Source of the DNA: Pedobacter soli
GTDB taxonomy: Bacteria; Bacteroidota; Bacteroidia; Sphingobacteriales; Sphingobacteriaceae
DNA: 64,000 nt
Assembly (NCBI RefSeq): GCF_900101435.1
Contig: NZ_FMZH01000001.1
Span: 558,001 to 622,000 of the forward strand
Direction of reading: 5' to 3'
This document shows, piece by piece, positions 53,737-61,229 of this stretch. Each line of letters opens with the position of its first letter. Positions within the stretch are counted from its first letter, which is position 1. A model generated the notes under the pieces. The model was not told where the DNA came from. It made no database searches and saw only the letters and a program-made list of their open reading frames with translations. A program made the translations under genes and the position numbers.

Positions 53737-54885
53737 ATGAAAATCAATCAAAATAGTATAATTATAGCCCTTTTTTCAGTCTTCTGCCTGGGCTGTGGAG
53801 ATCAAAAACAGGAAACTGAAGCAAATACGGCAAAAAAAGAAAACGTTGAAGCTACTGATCAAGTGAGCTTAAGCGATGCGCAACTTAAAAATGCAGGCAT
53901 TGTGATTGGCAGCCCCGAAACGAAAAGCATGTATAAAACCCTGAATGTGAATGGAGTGGTAGATGTACCACCCGAAAACATTTACTCGGTAAGTGTACCC
54001 ATGGGCGGTTACATTTCCAGAATGAACCTGATTCCGGGTATGCTCGTTAAAAAAGGAAGCGTGCTGGCCAGTGTCGAAGATCAGCAGTATATCCAGCTTC
54101 AGCAGGATTATCTGACTGCTAAAAACCGTTTAAAATTTTCGGAAGCTGATTATGTGCGCCAAAAAATGTTAAACCAAACCAAGGCAACGAGCGATAAAAT
54201 TTTTCAGCAAACTGAAAGTGAGTTTAACAACCAAAAAGTACTGGTAAGTGCTCTGGCTGAAAAACTGCGTTTAATCGGGTTAAATCCAGCCAGATTAAAC
54301 GAAAGCAACATTTCCAAAACCATTCGCATTTATGCACCAATTAGTGGCTACCTTTCAAAGGTAAATGTAAATACCGGTAAATATGTAAATGCTACCGATG
54401 TGCTTTTCGAACTGATTAATCCAGGTGCCCTGCATGTAAGTTTAACGGTTTTTGAGCAGGATGCAGCCAGCCTGAAAATCGGGCAAAAAATTGTGTGTAC
54501 CACCAGCAGCAATCCCGATAAAAAGTATAATGCTACCATACACCTCATCACTCCGAATATTGAGAACGACAGGACTACCAGCGTACATTGCGATCTGGAA
54601 AACTTTGATCAGAACCTGCTGCCGGGTACCTTTTTAAATGCAGCCATCCAGTTAAACGGTGCCGAAGTACAGGCTGTACCCGATGATGCGATTGTGAAGT
54701 GGGAAAACCAGTATTATGTTTTTGAAGAAAAAGCCAAAGGCCAGTTTAAAATGATTGGCGTAGAAACAGGCGCCAGTTTAAATGGCTTTACAGCAATAAA
54801 ACCAAAATCAGCACTTCAAAATATTGTGGTTAAAAATGCCTATGCGGTTTTAATGAAGCTTAAAAACAGTGGTGATGAGGGTTAA
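53737..54885 (+). CDS. RND efflux periplasmic adaptor lipoprotein (CzcB/CusB-like)
   Basis: 382 residues. Lipoprotein signal ending LGCG (Cys20). Layout: lipoyl half (VSVPMGGYISRMNLIPGM), helical hairpin (about 120-175), lipoyl half (IRIYAPISGYLSKVNVNTGK), beta-barrel (LHVSLTVFEQDAASLKIGQK) and proximal domain. It bridges the fused pump/channel encoded just upstream. Only distantly similar to the adaptor at 40633, so the two systems are not a recent duplication. Confidence 0.93.
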   Translation: MKINQNSIIIALFSVFCLGCGDQKQETEANTAKKENVEATDQVSLSDAQLKNAGIVIGSPETKSMYKTLNVNGVVDVPPENIYSVSVPMGGYISRMNLIPGMLVKKGSVLASVEDQQYIQLQQDYLTAKNRLKFSEADYVRQKMLNQTKATSDKIFQQTESEFNNQKVLVSALAEKLRLIGLNPARLNESNISKTIRIYAPISGYLSKVNVNTGKYVNATDVLFELINPGALHVSLTVFEQDAASLKIGQKIVCTTSSNPDKKYNATIHLITPNIENDRTTSVHCDLENFDQNLLPGTFLNAAIQLNGAEVQAVPDDAIVKWENQYYVFEEKAKGQFKMIGVETGASLNGFTAIKPKSALQNIVVKNAYAVLMKLKNSGDEG

Positions 54886-54917
54886 CAACTAACAAAACCC
54901 TATCATTTTACTTGTGA

Positions 54918-54950
54918 GGGAGCCGGAGTTTTAAAACCGGCTCCCTTTTT
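54918..54950 (+). terminator. intrinsic terminator of the second RND operon
   Basis: 9-bp GC-rich stem GGGAGCCGG (54918-54926) with CCGGCTCCC (54937-54945), then TTTTT. It lies 32 bp after the adaptor stop. Confidence 0.9.
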
Positions 54951-54995
54951 GTTTAACTGCCTGACATAAAAAGAAAGCATTGTCACACTAAAAAA

Positions 54996-55038
54996 TGACC
55001 AGTATCACTTTTTGAAACCTGCGGGTTACGTTATTTTG
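54996..55038 (+). promoter_or_regulatory. CRP/FNR-type site and -7 box before the Cys-rich protein gene
   Basis: TGA-N6-TCA at 54996-55007 (AAAATGACCAGTATCACTTT), centre 55001.5. A -7-like TATTTTG (TA-n-TTTG, one base shorter than consensus) lies at 55032-55038. The predicted start near 55042 puts the site at about -41, the classic class II activator position. Confidence 0.6.
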
Positions 55039-55053
55039 TTGTTAAAACAAATC

Positions 55054-56880
55054 ATGCCGCATACCTTCCACATCCCCGTTCTAGGCCTCGCCTACTCTGT
55101 TGATACCCCTTTAAAAGTTGCCCAGTTTGGCATCTCTTCTGTTGTTTCAATCGTTGATGATGAACTTTGTGAACGGATGCGTAAATACCACTGCGAACTA
55201 AACTACTTACCTTATACATCCATCGATAAAACCGTAATTGATAGTCGCGCAAAGCGGATTACCGCTTACCTTAATTTAATGCAGCAACTGATTTACAGTC
55301 AGGTTGCAAACATCAAAAACCAGGCTTTTGAACCAGGCACAATAATAAGCCGATATTTTGAATTAAAATGCGAAAGCAGTCCGCTAAGCAAAACTTACAA
55401 AGAAATGCTTAAAACCCCTGCGGGCAGAAAAAGAACAATGCTGGAAAGCCAATTGAGAAAGGCTGTTGAAGCAGGTAGCATTGATGTTAATATTATGGCC
55501 AAGGTAGATAAGGTAAATTTTGTTGATGATCTGGATCTGGGTAATGAAAATACCGATGCATTGGCGGCTTTAAGGGGGTTTGCCAACAGCAGGCTCAAAT
55601 CGGCTGTGGTTATTTCGGCCGGACTTAATCCGCGCTTGTTTACTTACCTCGAAAACTTTGCTGATTTTTATCCCGATGAGGACGGTCATTTTAATAAAAA
55701 AATCATTTTAAAAGTGAGCGATTACCGCTCGGCTATGGTACAGGCTAAAATGCTGGCAAAAAAAGGCCTATGGGTAGCTGAGTTCAGGATCGAATCGGGT
55801 TTAAACTGTGGCGGACATGCTTTTGCTACCGAAGGCTTTTTACTTGGCCCCATCTTGCACGAATTTAAAGCAAACCGCCTTGCATTAAGCGAAGAACTCT
55901 GGGCGATTTATACCGCAGCGTTGCAACAGAAAAACATTTACTGTGCCACTAAACCCATCCAAAAAATAACCGCTCAGGGTGGTATTGGTACCGCTGCCGA
56001 GCACAACCATTTATTACAGGCCTACGGTTTAGATGCTGCCGGCTGGGGAAGTCCGTTTTTACTGGTTGAAGAAGCCACCAACGTAGATAGCGAAACCTTA
56101 AAAAACCTGGCTGAGGCCACCGAAAGTGATTTTTATTTGAGCAATGCTTCACCCCTGGGCGTTCCATTCAATAATTTCAGAAAAAGTACAGCCGAGCAGG
56201 AAAGGCTAAGCCGCATTGCCAAAAGCAGACCGGGCAGCCCCTGCACTAAGAAATACCTGTGTACCAACACCGAATTTACCGAGCAGCCCATTTGCACGGC
56301 TTCGCGGCAATATCAGCATTTAAAAATCAGAGAAATAAAGGCTTTTGCCACTTCGCCTGAAGAACTCAAAAAACAAATTGATGCAGTAACCGAAAAGACC
56401 TGTTTATGCGAAGGGCTTTGTGCTTCGGTTTACCTTAAAGATGAGATCCTGAAACCGAAAGAAAGCAAAGCAGTAAGCATTTGTCCGGGTCCAAACCTGG
56501 CCTACTTTTCTAAAAAATACAGCTTAAAGGAAATGGTCGATCATATTTATGGCAAGGTAAATCTGCTCGAAGGTATAAACCGGCCCAATTTATTTGTAAA
56601 AGAACTTGGCCTTTACATCGATTATTTTAAAAAAGAGCTGCAGCATTTTAACGAAGATTTCAAAACAAATATTCAGCAACTGCACCAGAAGAAACAGGTT
56701 TATCTTACCAGATTCTACAATCAGTTATTAAATGGTGTTGAATTTTACCGTGCCGGTTTCCAGAAAGCCGACGCTGATTTAAAGATTTGGGGTAAAGAAC
56801 AGATTGAACTTTTCGAAAAAGCTGTACTGAATATCCAAAGCATAAACACACAATCGTTAAATTTAGGCGCAAAAGTTTAG
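55054..56880 (+). CDS. Cys-rich TIM-barrel-like protein of unknown function
   Basis: 608 residues from ATG 55054. The TTG reading at 55012 lies upstream of the predicted transcription start and is rejected. Motifs include VVISAGLNPRLFTYLENF, SGLNCGGHAFATEG, KITAQGGIGTAAEHNHLLQA and GWGSPFLLVEEATNVD. The glycine loops and their order recall FMN-binding TIM barrels such as nitronate monooxygenase or glutamate synthase. The second half holds many Cys (SPCTKKYLC, PICTA, CLCEGLC, SICPGP), enough for an Fe-S or zinc site. A helical C-terminal region of about 100 residues follows. No known enzyme is recognised. It is followed by the FixL-like kinase after 42 bp and is preceded by an FNR-type site, so it belongs to the low-oxygen regulon. 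Confidence 0.8.
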   Translation: MPHTFHIPVLGLAYSVDTPLKVAQFGISSVVSIVDDELCERMRKYHCELNYLPYTSIDKTVIDSRAKRITAYLNLMQQLIYSQVANIKNQAFEPGTIISRYFELKCESSPLSKTYKEMLKTPAGRKRTMLESQLRKAVEAGSIDVNIMAKVDKVNFVDDLDLGNENTDALAALRGFANSRLKSAVVISAGLNPRLFTYLENFADFYPDEDGHFNKKIILKVSDYRSAMVQAKMLAKKGLWVAEFRIESGLNCGGHAFATEGFLLGPILHEFKANRLALSEELWAIYTAALQQKNIYCATKPIQKITAQGGIGTAAEHNHLLQAYGLDAAGWGSPFLLVEEATNVDSETLKNLAEATESDFYLSNASPLGVPFNNFRKSTAEQERLSRIAKSRPGSPCTKKYLCTNTEFTEQPICTASRQYQHLKIREIKAFATSPEELKKQIDAVTEKTCLCEGLCASVYLKDEILKPKESKAVSICPGPNLAYFSKKYSLKEMVDHIYGKVNLLEGINRPNLFVKELGLYIDYFKKELQHFNEDFKTNIQQLHQKKQVYLTRFYNQLLNGVEFYRAGFQKADADLKIWGKEQIELFEKAVLNIQSINTQSLNLGAKV

Positions 56881-56922
56881 GTCAAAATCCTGCCTAAATG
56901 ATTAATATTACCAGATTGGTTT

Positions 56923-58113
56923 ATGGAAAGAGCAAAATTACTGAATGCCATTATCGAAAATGCGATTGATGGTATTATTACAATAGATGATAAGGGTATT
57001 ATTGAACACGTTAATCCAGCGGCTTTAAAGCTTTTTGGTTTTGAAAGCCATGAACTGGTTGGGCGGAACGTTTCGGTATTAATGCCTGAGCCTGATAAAA
57101 CTCAGCACGATACTTACATTAAAAACTATCACGACACAGGCAGAAAGCGCATTATTGGTATCGGTCGCGAGGTAATTGGCCAGCGTAAAGATGGTTCTAC
57201 CTTTCCTTTCCGGCTTGGGGTAAGCGAAGTAAAATTCAGCGACCGTAAAATCTACACCGGTTTTATCCACGATCTGAGCAAACTTAAAGAAGATGAAGCC
57301 CGCATTAAAAGTTATACCGAAGAACTGGAAGATAAAATCAGAGACCGTACCCGCGATCTGGTAAAACTGGTTGGGGAGTTAGAATCGGCAAAGGAACATG
57401 TAAATGCGCTGTTCATCAAAGAAAAAGAACTCAATCAGCTTAAAACCCGGTTTGTTTCTATGGCTTCGCACGAGTTCAGAACACCGCTGAGCTCCATTCA
57501 GCTATCAGCCACTTTAATTGATAAATACACCCCAAAACACGATACAGAAAATATCGAAAAGCATACCGGCAAGATTAAAAATGCCGTAGGTAACCTCACT
57601 ACCATATTAAACGACTTCCTGTCGCTCGAAAAACTCGAAGCCGGCAAGGTTGAAGTCACCCCCAGCTGGTTTAACATTATAACTTTTGCAGAAGAGATTG
57701 TTGAAGAAATGCAACTCATCAGCAAGCAGGATCAGCACATTATTTACGAGCACCAGGGGGTTTCGGCGCAGGTTTACCTCGATATGAACTTACTTAAAAA
57801 CAGTATCATTAACCTCATTTCGAATGCGGTAAAATATTCGGGAGAGAATACCATGATCCAGTTTAACAGCATTTTAAAAGATGATGAGCTGATTATTGAG
57901 ATTAAGGATAACGGAATCGGCATTCCTGAAACCGACCAGCATAACCTTTTCGAGCCATTTTTCAGGGCGCACAATACCGGCAGTATCCCCGGAACCGGTC
58001 TTGGGCTAAACATTGTGAAGCGTTATGCCAGTTTAATGAACGGTACCGTATCGTGCGAAAGCGCCCAAAATGTGGGTACTACTTTCCTGCTAAAATTTCC
58101 CTTTACCCCTTAA
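56923..58113 (+). CDS. soluble FixL-like PAS sensor histidine kinase
   Basis: 396 residues, no membrane segment. A PAS domain (about 1-120) carries LMPEPDKTQHDTYI and IIGIGREVIGQRKDGSTFP. Aligned to Bradyrhizobium FixL, His62 falls on the heme ligand His200 and Arg82 on Arg220, exactly 20 residues apart; Ile77 and Leu98 match Ile215 and Leu236. This predicts a heme-based oxygen sensor, though related PAS domains without heme exist. A coiled coil (about 122-175) leads to His183 in ASHEFRTPLSS and a HATPase_c domain (NAVKYSG, DNGIGIP, GTGLGLNIVKRY). The response regulator starts 15 bp downstream. The context of hemN and cbb3 oxidase genes fits oxygen sensing. Confidence 0.9.
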   Translation: MERAKLLNAIIENAIDGIITIDDKGIIEHVNPAALKLFGFESHELVGRNVSVLMPEPDKTQHDTYIKNYHDTGRKRIIGIGREVIGQRKDGSTFPFRLGVSEVKFSDRKIYTGFIHDLSKLKEDEARIKSYTEELEDKIRDRTRDLVKLVGELESAKEHVNALFIKEKELNQLKTRFVSMASHEFRTPLSSIQLSATLIDKYTPKHDTENIEKHTGKIKNAVGNLTTILNDFLSLEKLEAGKVEVTPSWFNIITFAEEIVEEMQLISKQDQHIIYEHQGVSAQVYLDMNLLKNSIINLISNAVKYSGENTMIQFNSILKDDELIIEIKDNGIGIPETDQHNLFEPFFRAHNTGSIPGTGLGLNIVKRYASLMNGTVSCESAQNVGTTFLLKFPFTP

Positions 58114-58128
58114 CCTATTCCCCTACGC

Positions 58129-59160
58129 ATGAAAAAGAAAGTATTGATTATTGAAGATAACGACGATATCCGCGAAAGTACAGCGGAAATTCTCTCGCTG
58201 GCCGATTACGAAACTTTTACTGCAAGCAATGGAAAAATCGGGGTAGAACTGGCTATCAAGCATCACCCACACCTGATTTTGTGCGATATTATGATGCCCG
58301 AACTGGATGGTTACGGTGTGCTTTATCTGCTGCATAAGAACCCGCAAACGGCCTCCATACCTTTTATTTTTATTACCGCCAAAAGCGAACGTGCTGATAT
58401 GCGTAAAGGCATGGAAATGGGTGCCGACGATTACCTCACCAAGCCTTTTGATGATATAGAATTGCTTAACGCCATAGAAGGGCGACTCAAAAAAAGCAAA
58501 ACCAGTGGTAATTTTAACGGAACAGATATCGATACGCAATCGCTGTTTACCGAATTAATTAAAAAAGGGAAAAGCCGCGTGCTGGCCAACAAACAGCTTA
58601 TTTATGTAGAGGAAGATGAGCCAAACCATGTGTATTACCTGAAAAAAGGGCAAGTTAAAACCTACAAGCGTTTTAAAGATGGCCGCGAACTTTCTTCGGC
58701 ACTTTACCAGACAGGCGACTTCTTTGGTTATGAAAGCCTTTTTACGGAACGTGCCTACGAAGACAATGCAGCAACCCTTGCCGATTGTGAGCTCATTTTA
58801 ATCCCAAAATCAGCATTTACAGATTACCTTTACCAACACCAGCCTCTGTCAGCAGCTTTTATCCGTTTACTATCGGGCAGTGTTCGCGATAAGGAAAACC
58901 AAATGCTCCAACTCGCCTATTTTTCGGTACGCAAACGCGTGGCTGATGCCTTGATACAGGTTGCTGAAAAATTCAGTACAATCGATAATGACAGCGCTAC
59001 GATTAAAATTTCGCGCGATGACCTCGCCGCCATGGTAGGTACTGCCAGCGAAACCGTAAGCCGTATGCTGGCTGATTTTAAAGAAGAAAAACTGATTGAA
59101 AAAAGCGGTAACGCGATAAAGATTACAGCTATATCTAAGCTAAAAAATATTAAGCAATAG
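58129..59160 (+). CDS. receiver-CRP/FNR fusion response regulator
   Basis: 343 residues. A CheY-type receiver (1-122; Asp53 in LCDIMMPELDG, Lys in DYLTKPFD) is joined to a cyclic-nucleotide-binding-like domain (about 140-255, GQVKTYKRFKDGRELSS, TGDFFGYESLF) and a Crp-type HTH (about 285-335, ISRDDLAAMVGTASETVSRML). The recognition helix shows ExxSR (SETVSR), the FNR/FixK type that reads TTGAT half-sites. The FNR Cys cluster is absent, so oxygen control should come through phosphorylation by the PAS kinase. In rhizobia these jobs are split between FixJ and FixK. Three matching DNA sites lie in this cluster (54996, 59324, 63757). Confidence 0.93.
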   Translation: MKKKVLIIEDNDDIRESTAEILSLADYETFTASNGKIGVELAIKHHPHLILCDIMMPELDGYGVLYLLHKNPQTASIPFIFITAKSERADMRKGMEMGADDYLTKPFDDIELLNAIEGRLKKSKTSGNFNGTDIDTQSLFTELIKKGKSRVLANKQLIYVEEDEPNHVYYLKKGQVKTYKRFKDGRELSSALYQTGDFFGYESLFTERAYEDNAATLADCELILIPKSAFTDYLYQHQPLSAAFIRLLSGSVRDKENQMLQLAYFSVRKRVADALIQVAEKFSTIDNDSATIKISRDDLAAMVGTASETVSRMLADFKEEKLIEKSGNAIKITAISKLKNIKQ

Positions 59161-59182
59161 TACTGTTGTCGCCATGGCTGCC

Positions 59183-59292
59183 ATGGTCAGTGTCTACACT
59201 GACCATTATTCAACTCCTGACTTCACGAAAAGAGATTCTTCACTGCGTTCAGAATGACAGTATAGCCATGGTCAGGGTCTGCACTGAACATC
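59183..59292. repeat. paired hairpins flanking a REP-like fragment
   Basis: A perfect 10-bp inverted repeat, ATGGTCAGTG (59183-59192) and CACTGACCAT (59197-59206) around TCTA, could end the regulator transcript, although no T run follows. A second, imperfect copy is at about 59268-59291. Between them is GATTCTTCACTGCGTTCAGA, a piece of a common intergenic repeat type. Confidence 0.55.
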
Positions 59293-59323
59293 ATAAACTA
59301 TTATTCAGTGTGCTTGTCTTTCC

Positions 59324-59388
59324 TGATCAAAATCATTTTTTCAGCTGACTAACCTCATCCGCCCCGCCATTAACAAATGATAGTTTTG
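59324..59388 (+). promoter_or_regulatory. FNR-type site and -7 box before the LDH-domain/hemN operon
   Basis: TGATCAAAATCA (TGAT-N4-ATCA, the FNR core) at 59324-59335, centre 59329.5. The -7 box TAGTTTTG is at 59381-59388. The centre-to-box distance is 58.5 bp, placing the site near -62, a class I activator position. The same distance is found at the ccoN promoter. Confidence 0.65.
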
Positions 59389-59406
59389 AATACTAAAAAT
59401 TTGTTT

Positions 59407-59838
59407 ATGAAAGCCATTGCTTACAACATTAAGCCCGACGAAAAAGAATGCCTGGTTCTGGCCAATCACAAAAAGCACGATATCACCATTATCGCCAACA
59501 GTCTCTCGGCCGAAACCATCGCTTTCGCTGCCGGGAAGGAAACTTTACTTGTTTTCAATAACGATACGGTAGATCAGTCCCTCATTCAGCAGCTCAAAGC
59601 ACTCGGGGTGAAATACATTGCAACCTCCTCCTTTGAAACCAGCCATCTCGATTTAAAATCGGCGGCAACCGCAGGTTTTAAAATTGCCAATGTGCCGTTA
59701 AAAGAAGGCCAAAGTGCTTTAGACCGCATGTTGCAGGTAATTAAAAACCTCGATAACTGGGCGGCTGGTAAATGCGTAGGCAGTGCCTGTTGCTGCCAGA
59801 ACAACTGCTCCGTTCCGAAAACCTTAAATAAAGCCTGA
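59407..59838 (+). CDS. stand-alone D-lactate-dehydrogenase N-terminal-type domain with Cys-rich tail
   Basis: 143 residues from ATG 59407; an earlier ATG (59377) lies upstream of the -7 box and is rejected. Residues 1-105 match the first lobe of D-2-hydroxyacid dehydrogenases (MKAIAYNIKPDEKE, LLVFNNDTVDQSLIQQLKAL, GVKYIATSSFETSHLDLKSA). The NAD-binding lobe and the catalytic Arg, Glu and His are missing, so it cannot be a dehydrogenase. It ends in KCVGSACCCQNNC, with five Cys in 13 residues, fit for a metal or Fe-S site. It overlaps hemN by one base and has an FNR-type promoter. A sensing or cofactor-handling role in heme or cbb3 biogenesis is my inference. Confidence 0.85.
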   Translation: MKAIAYNIKPDEKECLVLANHKKHDITIIANSLSAETIAFAAGKETLLVFNNDTVDQSLIQQLKALGVKYIATSSFETSHLDLKSAATAGFKIANVPLKEGQSALDRMLQVIKNLDNWAAGKCVGSACCCQNNCSVPKTLNKA

Positions 59839-61184
59839 TGGATACCTTAAACCTGCTTAAAAAGTACAATGTAGCTGCCCCAAGGTACACCAGCTATCCT
59901 ACAGTACCATTTTGGGAAACCGATCGTTTTGATGAAGCGCAATGGCTGCTTTCGGTAAAAAACACCTTTGCAGATTATCAGAATGAGGGCATTAGCCTAT
60001 ACATCCACCTGCCTTTTTGCGAGAGCCTGTGTACCTACTGTGGCTGCAATACCCGCATTACCAAAAATCATCAGGTAGAAGAACCTTACCTGGATGCGGT
60101 GCTTAAAGAATGGGACATGTATCTGCAGGTTTTAGGCAACAAGCCCAAAATAAGAGAATTGCATCTCGGCGGTGGTACCCCCACCTTTTTCAGTGCCCAC
60201 AACCTCAAAAAACTAATTAACGGAATCATGTGCAACTGTGAACCTGCTACTGATGCTGAGTTTTCGTTTGAAGCACACCCCGACAATACCACTGAAGCTC
60301 ATTTAACCACCCTTTTTAATCTGGGCTTTAAACGCCTGAGTCTGGGTATCCAGGATTTCGATCCAAAGGTGCAGTTAATGATTAACCGCTTTCAAACACC
60401 AGTGCAGGTAGCAGAAATTACGGCACTGGCGAGAAAAATTGGCTATACTTCACTTAATTTCGATCTGATTTATGGTTTGCCTTTTCAAACGGCTGAAGGT
60501 TTAAGCGAAACGCTGCAGGAAGTAATCAGGATCAATCCCGATAGAATTGCCTTTTACAGTTACGCACATGTGCCCTGGCTAAAACCCGGACAGCGCCGGT
60601 ACACCGAAAAAGATTTGCCACAAAGCGAAGCTAAATTTGCTTTATACCAGTTAGGGAAAGATGCTCTGCTTGCAGCAGGATATGATGACATTGGCATGGA
60701 TCACTTCGCCAGAAAGCACGATAACCTGTACCTGGCCGCGCAACAAAACAACCTTCACCGAAACTTTATGGGCTATACCCACCAGCATACTCAATTGCTT
60801 ATCGGACTAGGCGTTTCTGCAATCAGCGACAGTTATACGGCATTTGCCCAGAACGTAAAAACTGTTGAGGCATACCTTGAAGCGATTAATAACGGTCAAT
60901 TTGCGATTGAAAAGGGACATATTTTGTCGCGCAAAGATTTAAAAATCCGCAGGCACATCCGCAATATCATGTGCGATGGCAAGAGTCTTTTTCTGGACGG
61001 CATCCCTAAGCCAGCCTATTATAAACTGGCTACATTGATTGATGACGGATTGATCTCCGTATCTGAAAATCAGTTAAAGGTTAATCCCGCAGGAAAACCT
61101 TTTCTAAGAAATATATGCATGGCCTTTGATGAGCGCCTTTGGGCAAAAACACCCGATTGCCAGATGTTCAGCTATGCCATATAA
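59838..61184 (+). CDS. hemN: oxygen-independent coproporphyrinogen III oxidase
   Basis: 448 residues. Radical-SAM enzyme that decarboxylates coproporphyrinogen III to protoporphyrinogen IX without oxygen, in the cytoplasm. The N-terminal KYNVAAPRYTSYPTVPFW is typical of HemN. The 4Fe-4S motif is CESLCTYCGC (Cys61, Cys65, Cys68, plus Cys70). SAM-binding LHLGGGTPTFF, the ISLYIHLPF strand and the C-terminal HemN domain are complete. The length equals true HemN rather than HemW. It is translationally coupled to the LDH-like gene (1-bp overlap) and is followed after 45 bp by ccoI, fitting heme supply for the cbb3 oxidase at low oxygen. Confidence 0.96.
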   Translation: MDTLNLLKKYNVAAPRYTSYPTVPFWETDRFDEAQWLLSVKNTFADYQNEGISLYIHLPFCESLCTYCGCNTRITKNHQVEEPYLDAVLKEWDMYLQVLGNKPKIRELHLGGGTPTFFSAHNLKKLINGIMCNCEPATDAEFSFEAHPDNTTEAHLTTLFNLGFKRLSLGIQDFDPKVQLMINRFQTPVQVAEITALARKIGYTSLNFDLIYGLPFQTAEGLSETLQEVIRINPDRIAFYSYAHVPWLKPGQRRYTEKDLPQSEAKFALYQLGKDALLAAGYDDIGMDHFARKHDNLYLAAQQNNLHRNFMGYTHQHTQLLIGLGVSAISDSYTAFAQNVKTVEAYLEAINNGQFAIEKGHILSRKDLKIRRHIRNIMCDGKSLFLDGIPKPAYYKLATLIDDGLISVSENQLKVNPAGKPFLRNICMAFDERLWAKTPDCQMFSYAI

Positions 61185-61229
61185 GGTAGGCCTCATCAAA
61201 CAATAATTTATCAATAAACAATTACCAGT

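Noticed and set aside
55012..55053. TTG start of the Cys-rich protein gene
   Set aside because: It lies between the activator site and the -7 box, upstream of the predicted transcript. ATG 55054 begins a normal N-terminus.
59407..59838. D-lactate dehydrogenase pseudogene
   Set aside because: No remains of the NAD-binding lobe follow. The frame ends in an ordered Cys-rich tail, overlaps hemN and has a good promoter.
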